Shown here: piece after piece, positions 5,113 to 8,219 of the stretch
Position numbering within the stretch: position 1 is the first letter of the stretch
How the letters are laid out: every line of letters starts with the position of its first letter
Assembly (NCBI GenBank): GCA_023416335.1
Contig: JAEZHY010000196.1
Span: 1-8,219, forward strand
Direction of reading: 5' to 3'
DNA: 8,219 bases
From: Pseudomonadota bacterium
GTDB taxonomy: Bacteria > Desulfobacterota > Syntrophobacteria > Syntrophobacterales > Syntrophobacteraceae
Notes under the pieces: model-generated
The model's database searches: none
What the model saw: only the letters and a program-made list of their open reading frames with translations
Told to the model about the DNA's origin: nothing
Translations under genes and position numbers: made by a program

Positions 5113-6432
5113 ATGCGAGTAAAAATGAACTACGGCAAAGGTGGGTTGAGTATCGATTTCCCGGAATCCTGGGACGTCACGGTGATCGAAAAAAAAGCCA
5201 TGCCGGTCCTGGCAGACGCTGCCGCAGCCGTCTCAAAAGCCCTCGCCGAACCGGTCGGATGCGGTCTTCTGACGGAAATCGCGGCCGGGTGCCGGACCGC
5301 CTGTATACTCATATGTGACATTACACGGCCGGTGCCCAATTCTGCCGTTCTCGTGCCCCTGATTCAGCAGCTCATTCAGGCGGGCATCGAACCGGGCAAC
5401 ATCACCGTCCTGATCGCGACCGGCCTGCACCGTCCCAACGAGGGCGAGGAACTGCGGGAACTTGTCGGAAGCGACTGGGTCCTCGATACGGTGAAAGTCG
5501 TCAACCATTTCGCCCGAAATGACGACGACCACGTCTCTTTAGGCAAGACCTCACGGGGTACTCCCATAAGGCTCGATCGCCGGTTCATCGAGGCGGACCT
5601 CAAGATAGCCACGGGCCTGGTGGAGCCACACTTCATGGCTGGCTACTCCGGAGGCCGGAAAGTGATCTCTCCGGGGATCGCCCATCAGGATACCATCACC
5701 ACCTTCCACAATGCCGGATTCATGGAACACCCGTGTGCTGCGAACTGCAATCTCGACTGCAATCCGCTTCACGAAGAACAGCTCGAAATCCTCCGCATGC
5801 TCGGAAAGGTCTATGCCGTCAATACCGTTATAGACGACAAGCGAAATCTCTCATTTGTCAACTTCGGAGAAATCGAAGCGAGCCACCTGGAAGCAGTCGC
5901 CTACATGAGCCGCTATGCCGAGATCCCCGTGCATACCCAATTCAGGACGGTCGTTACCAGCGGGGGCGGCTACCCGCTCGATAAGACCTACTACCAGACG
6001 GTCAAGGGAATGGTTGGGGCGATGGATTTGCTTGCACGCGGAGGAGACATCATCATTTTTTCGGAGTGCTCGGAAGGCATGGGTTCGAAGGAATACGTCG
6101 AGGCACAGAGGCTGCTCGTCAAGCTCGGAGTCGATGGATTCCTGAAATCGATCATGACCAAATCCCGGGCCGCAATCGACGAATGGCAAACGGAGATGCA
6201 GCTCAAGCCTATGAGAATCGGCAACATTCATCTTTATTCGAGCGGGCTGTCCAGGGAAGACCTCCTTTTGACGGGCGTGCATTGCGCCGAACCGGGAATC
6301 TCGCCCATCGACTTCATCCGGAAGGTCGCCGGACCCGATGTCGGTCCTGTTGCAGTCATACCGGAAGGACCATATGTGATTCCACGACGAGCTGCGAAGA
6401 AGGTGAGCGGTGAGCGGAGCAGTGAGCAGTGA
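5113..6432 (+). CDS. larA: LarA-family nickel-pincer-dependent 2-hydroxyacid racemase/epimerase
   Basis: A 439-residue homologue of lactate racemase LarA, which inverts C2 of alpha-hydroxy acids by hydride transfer through a covalently bound nickel-pincer nucleotide. Key residues line up almost number for number with Lactobacillus plantarum LarA (R75, H108, H174, K184, H200, K298): R72 in DITRPVP, H106 in ATGLHRP, H173 in EPHFMAGYSGGRK, K183 (cofactor attachment), H199 (nickel ligand) in TFHNAGF, and Y294/Q295/K298 in YYQTVKG. The enzyme should therefore be active if the cofactor is made. Other LarA homologues act on malate, phenyllactate or gluconate, so lactate is not assured; the dehydratase nearby favours a larger hydroxy or sugar acid. 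The ATG at 5113 is chosen because GGAG (5102-5105) lies seven bases upstream; a TTG two codons earlier is possible. A CX3CX3C run (C208, C212, C216) follows the nickel ligand. The last ~10 residues (VSGERSSEQ) are encoded by a heptamer repeat and look like an acquired tail. larB, larC and larE, needed for cofactor synthesis, are not in the window. Confidence 0.93.
   Translation: MRVKMNYGKGGLSIDFPESWDVTVIEKKAMPVLADAAAAVSKALAEPVGCGLLTEIAAGCRTACILICDITRPVPNSAVLVPLIQQLIQAGIEPGNITVLIATGLHRPNEGEELRELVGSDWVLDTVKVVNHFARNDDDHVSLGKTSRGTPIRLDRRFIEADLKIATGLVEPHFMAGYSGGRKVISPGIAHQDTITTFHNAGFMEHPCAANCNLDCNPLHEEQLEILRMLGKVYAVNTVIDDKRNLSFVNFGEIEASHLEAVAYMSRYAEIPVHTQFRTVVTSGGGYPLDKTYYQTVKGMVGAMDLLARGGDIIIFSECSEGMGSKEYVEAQRLLVKLGVDGFLKSIMTKSRAAIDEWQTEMQLKPMRIGNIHLYSSGLSREDLLLTGVHCAEPGISPIDFIRKVAGPDVGPVAVIPEGPYVIPRRAAKKVSGERSSEQ
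6403..6432 (+). repeat. GTGAGC(A/G) heptamer array across the end of larA
   Basis: Tandem copies GTGAGCG, GTGAGCG, a shortened GAGCA, GTGAGCA and a final partial GTGA that contains the larA stop codon. The unit is 7 bp, so any gain or loss of a copy shifts the reading frame and alters the C-terminus. Such arrays resemble the short heptamer (STRR-type) repeats known in some bacterial genomes and are prone to slippage. Confidence 0.65.
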
Positions 6433-6554
6433 ACTGAAAGGGCCATCAAAGCGGTATTTAGCCGCCGTATCCGTTGGTTCCAAGGTCCAGGGACTGTTGC
6501 CCAAATGGAGAAAAAGCTTCTTTAGCGGGCATTTTGCGACCGAGCCCCCAAACT

Positions 6555-6659
6555 CGTCATCCCGGCAGCGCTTTTAAGCCGGGATCCAGGGTTTTTAAGG
6601 ACTTGGATTCACGATTAATCCGCCCCAAAGCCAGGATTCCGGTTTCCACCGGAATGACG
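6555..6659. repeat. REP/MITE-like palindromic element (CGTCATcCCGG ... CCGGAATGACG)
   Basis: A 105-bp element with imperfect terminal inverted repeats: CGTCATCCCGG at the left, CCGGAATGACG at the right. Each half is itself a hairpin: CCCGGC/GCCGGG (6561-6566 with 6578-6583) and ATTCCGGT-TTCC-ACCGGAAT (6636-6655, perfect 8-bp stem). The GGGATCCAGG and CCAGGATTCC motifs next to the stems are those of a widespread intergenic repeat type (CGTCATTCC...GGAATCC), often mobilised in trans by REP-associated transposases. It may also act as a bidirectional transcription or mRNA-end barrier after larA. The copy number elsewhere is unknown. Confidence 0.7.
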
Positions 6660-6919
6660 AAATCAGAAGACGATATTCGCAACTGGCTGCCGGAAGTCAC
6701 GGAGTTTGTGAATTCTCTTTAAGACAACTAATGTAATGCCTAATTCCTCAAAGCATCCTTGAGTGGGGATCAGTACTCTCTCCGCGGGTTCCCGGGACTC
6801 CAACCGAGGACCTGTATTCTTCTGATACTTGTAAGTAACACATGAGTCGAGACAAGTAGTCCATGTTTACGAGTATGACCTGAATTGCCTTGATTTCTAT
6901 TCCATATGCTACTATTGAT

Positions 6920-6940
6920 TTTCCAACCTCAGTTTGGAAA
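6920..6940. promoter_or_regulatory. Inverted repeat upstream of the lipoprotein genes
   Basis: TTTCCAA-N7-TTGGAAA, perfect 7-bp arms, ending 45 bp before the first lipoprotein start. TTGATT (6915-6920) with AAATAT 17 bp later would make a weak sigma-70 promoter overlapping the dyad. The spacing would suit an operator over a promoter, but the evidence is only positional. Confidence 0.3.
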
Positions 6941-6985
6941 TATGAAATAAAAGTGTTTTTCCCTTACCTCTTTCTGGAGTTTTCA

Positions 6986-7648
6986 ATGAAGACGCTCGCA
7001 ATGCTGGCAGTTGTATTCGTGTTCCTTACCGGTTGCGGCCCAGTAAACCAGGCGATCAGACCCACACCTGCGGAAGTCGGCAGAATCCAAAGATTGGCTG
7101 TTGTTATCCATCAGGAAGGCCAATTCACCGTGATAGACAATCGAGCCAAGGCAACCGACACTGCCGTAGTTCTTTTTGGTCTCACTGGGGCGCTGATTGC
7201 AAGCGCATACAATCAGCATGCCGATTCGGAGAAGGCAAAGAGCTTCTCCAGTCAATTGACCCTGTCCTGCAAACCCCTTTTTCTAGAATCGTTCAAGAAT
7301 TCTCTTATCGAGTACAACCGGTTCACTGATGCGGTTTTTCTCGACCAGAACCCCAAACCTGAAGAGGCAGGGAATTACGACGCGGTTGTGAGTTTTGAGA
7401 TTTTGAACTGGGGGCTCAGAGTAGCAGAGCGTTCCCAGGGAGACCTTTTGAAGCCTTTCATGGAGATACACGCTCAATTGATCGATTCAAAAGGAAAGAA
7501 ACTGTGGGATGAGAAAGACGTTGTTGTTGGTCATGGGCGGCAATCGCTTTCCAGTTACCAGTCCGACCGTGAATTGTTCAAAAAAGACATGGAAGAGGGA
7601 ATGCAAAACGCCGGGCGGAAGATGGCGGTTTCTCTGATCTATCAATAA
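6986..7648 (+). CDS. Uncharacterised lipoprotein, probably outer-membrane
   Basis: A 220-residue protein with a textbook lipoprotein signal: M-K-T, a hydrophobic core and the lipobox L-T-G-C with Cys17 as the lipidated residue. Gly at +2 gives no inner-membrane retention signal, so the outer membrane is likely if Lol rules apply. The ATG is set by GGAG (6976-6979) six bases upstream and by the signal peptide; reading further upstream in frame would bury the signal. The mature part opens with a short extended region (IQRLAVVIHQEG), then a hydrophobic small-residue segment (about 60-75, VVLFGLTGALIASAYN), then mixed alpha/beta sequence (YDAVVSFEILNWGLRV, MEIHAQLIDSKGKKLWDEK). That pattern recalls the small periplasmic lipoproteins associated with YajG- or DUF4136-like folds, but I do not recognise a named family. 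It is cotranscribed with the next lipoprotein gene, 9 bp away. Confidence 0.8.
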   Translation: MKTLAMLAVVFVFLTGCGPVNQAIRPTPAEVGRIQRLAVVIHQEGQFTVIDNRAKATDTAVVLFGLTGALIASAYNQHADSEKAKSFSSQLTLSCKPLFLESFKNSLIEYNRFTDAVFLDQNPKPEEAGNYDAVVSFEILNWGLRVAERSQGDLLKPFMEIHAQLIDSKGKKLWDEKDVVVGHGRQSLSSYQSDRELFKKDMEEGMQNAGRKMAVSLIYQ

Positions 7649-7657
7649 GGGGATAAG

Positions 7658-8098
7658 ATGACGAAAACTGTTTGCAAGGTGCTTTTGGCTATCTTCGTGC
7701 TGGTTTCCGGAGGCTGTGCCTTCACACAGGCCAATCTGAACGTGAAATACGACTCCGAAACCTCCCGTATCGGTCCGCTTGCTTCATTGAAACCAGCAAC
7801 AATCGATTTGAAGGAGTTTGTGGACAAAAGGCCGGAGAAACTCAGGATTGGGTACAAAAGGAATGGATTTGGCCAGAATACTGCCGACATAGTTACGCAG
7901 AAACCGGTTCCGCAGATTGTGAGGGAAGCTTTACTGGCCGAGTTCACCAAAAATGGACACATTGTGGGCACCAGTGGCCAGTCTTTCATTATCTCCGGAG
8001 ATATCACAAGCTTCTGGTTTGACTATCAGGTCAATTTCTGGACGATAGAGTTCATGGGAACGGTCGGGGTCAACCTGAATGTAATCGATCCGACGTAA
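7658..8098 (+). CDS. YajG-like lipoprotein, apparently truncated at the C-terminus
   Basis: A 146-residue lipoprotein: M-T-K, a hydrophobic core and Cys20 in V-S-G-G-C (Ser at -3 is less usual than Leu, so the lipobox is acceptable but not ideal). The body follows the YajG pattern: a strand leading to ...LKEFVDKRPEKLRIGYKRNGFGQNTADI, a helix (VREALLAEFTKNGH), then paired strands (FIISGDITSFWFDYQ, FWTIEFMGTVGVNLNVID). E. coli YajG is about 192 residues and has a further strand and a long helix after this point. Here a TAA follows D-P-T, so roughly 40-50 residues are missing. The start has AAGGGG (7647-7652) five bases upstream, overlapping the stop of the preceding gene. YajG's exact role is unknown. 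The protein may be a working short form, or the product of a frameshifted gene. Confidence 0.75.
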   Translation: MTKTVCKVLLAIFVLVSGGCAFTQANLNVKYDSETSRIGPLASLKPATIDLKEFVDKRPEKLRIGYKRNGFGQNTADIVTQKPVPQIVREALLAEFTKNGHIVGTSGQSFIISGDITSFWFDYQVNFWTIEFMGTVGVNLNVIDPT

Positions 8099-8219
8099 CT
8101 AATCACAGGGTACTACATACTCTCAAAAATTTTCTTGATCTTGGCCGAAAATTGCACTTCATGCTGGGCACGGCCGAGTTTTTCTGGTATGGGAAGGTGG
8201 AAAGCTGTGAACAAGGAGC
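8099..8219 (+). other. Right-edge segment after the YajG-like stop
   Basis: No complete gene. One plus frame (codons from 8095) stays open to the edge and begins VTNHRVLHTLKNF, which would read naturally as a continuation of the preceding ...VIDPT strand, as if a small frameshift had cut the gene. The end of the window has AAGGAG (8213-8218), a good ribosome-binding site for a gene starting just outside. No hairpin terminator is seen. Confidence 0.35.

Larger units (their letters stand above)
6433..6985. other. Repeat-bearing intergenic spacer
   Basis: About 550 bp with no supported gene. It contains the REP/MITE-like palindrome at 6555-6659 and an inverted repeat at 6920-6940 in an AT-rich stretch before the lipoprotein genes. 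No strong terminator follows larA; GCGG-N7-CCGC near 6450-6465 is too weak to call. Composition drops visibly in GC from about 6720 onward, so this spacer marks the border between two differently composed segments. Confidence 0.6.

Noticed and set aside
5851..6504. Minus-strand frame of 217 codons inside larA
   Set aside because: It overlaps the conserved LarA coding region on the other strand and shows no domain-like sequence.
6474..6722. Small plus-strand frame in the spacer after larA
   Set aside because: Its codons run through the REP/MITE-like palindrome, so the protein-like text is a translation of repeat DNA; no ribosome-binding site was seen.
6887..6916. TTGCCT ... TACTAT as a promoter for the lipoprotein genes
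   Set aside because: The spacing is 19 bp and the -35 match is weak; not better than chance in this AT-rich stretch.

Overview
The window reads as part of a GC-rich Gram-negative chromosome. Lipoprotein signal peptides point to an outer membrane. The mix of branched-chain-type ABC uptake genes, a LarA-type nickel racemase and sugar-acid dehydratase-type enzymes would fit an anaerobic Desulfobacterota (deltaproteobacterial) or similar organism. The taxon is inferred from gene style only; no rRNA, tRNA or marker gene is present. I found no CRISPR array, insertion sequence or phage gene.

Layout. (1) Positions 1-1553, minus strand: a periplasmic substrate-binding protein of the LivJ/LivK type, then the start of a LivH-type permease that runs off the left edge. 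A strong hairpin lies between the two genes. (2) 1554-1913: intergenic, with a terminator-like hairpin facing left. (3) 1914-3458, minus: a full-length UxaA-family (altronate/galactarate-type) dehydratase that begins at a TTG codon. (4) 3459-4099: a 641-bp divergent control region with several perfect or near-perfect inverted repeats and a plausible rightward promoter. (5) 4100-6432, plus: a beta-hydroxyacid dehydrogenase (GarR/3-hydroxyisobutyrate dehydrogenase family), then a LarA-family nickel-pincer racemase/epimerase whose recognised active-site residues are all present. (6) 6433-6985: a repeat-rich spacer that starts at a GTGAGC-type heptamer array overlapping the larA stop codon and contains a 105-bp REP/MITE-like palindrome. 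(7) 6986-8098, plus: two more AT-rich lipoprotein genes. The second is YajG-like and seems to lack its C-terminal end. (8) 8099-8219: no complete gene, but a Shine-Dalgarno-like AAGGAG sits at the very edge.

How the parts may work together. The dehydratase, the beta-hydroxyacid dehydrogenase and the LarA-type epimerase share one control region. Together they could make a small pathway for an alpha-hydroxy acid or sugar acid: LarA inverts C2, the UxaA-type enzyme eliminates a group from the 2,3-position, and the dehydrogenase interconverts a hydroxy acid and its semialdehyde. The adjacent ABC transporter could import the substrate. The set is incomplete: no aldolase, kinase, regulator or nickel-pincer cofactor genes (larB, larC, larE) lie in the window. 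The substrate is not determined by the sequence. The lipoprotein genes look unrelated to this module in composition and role.
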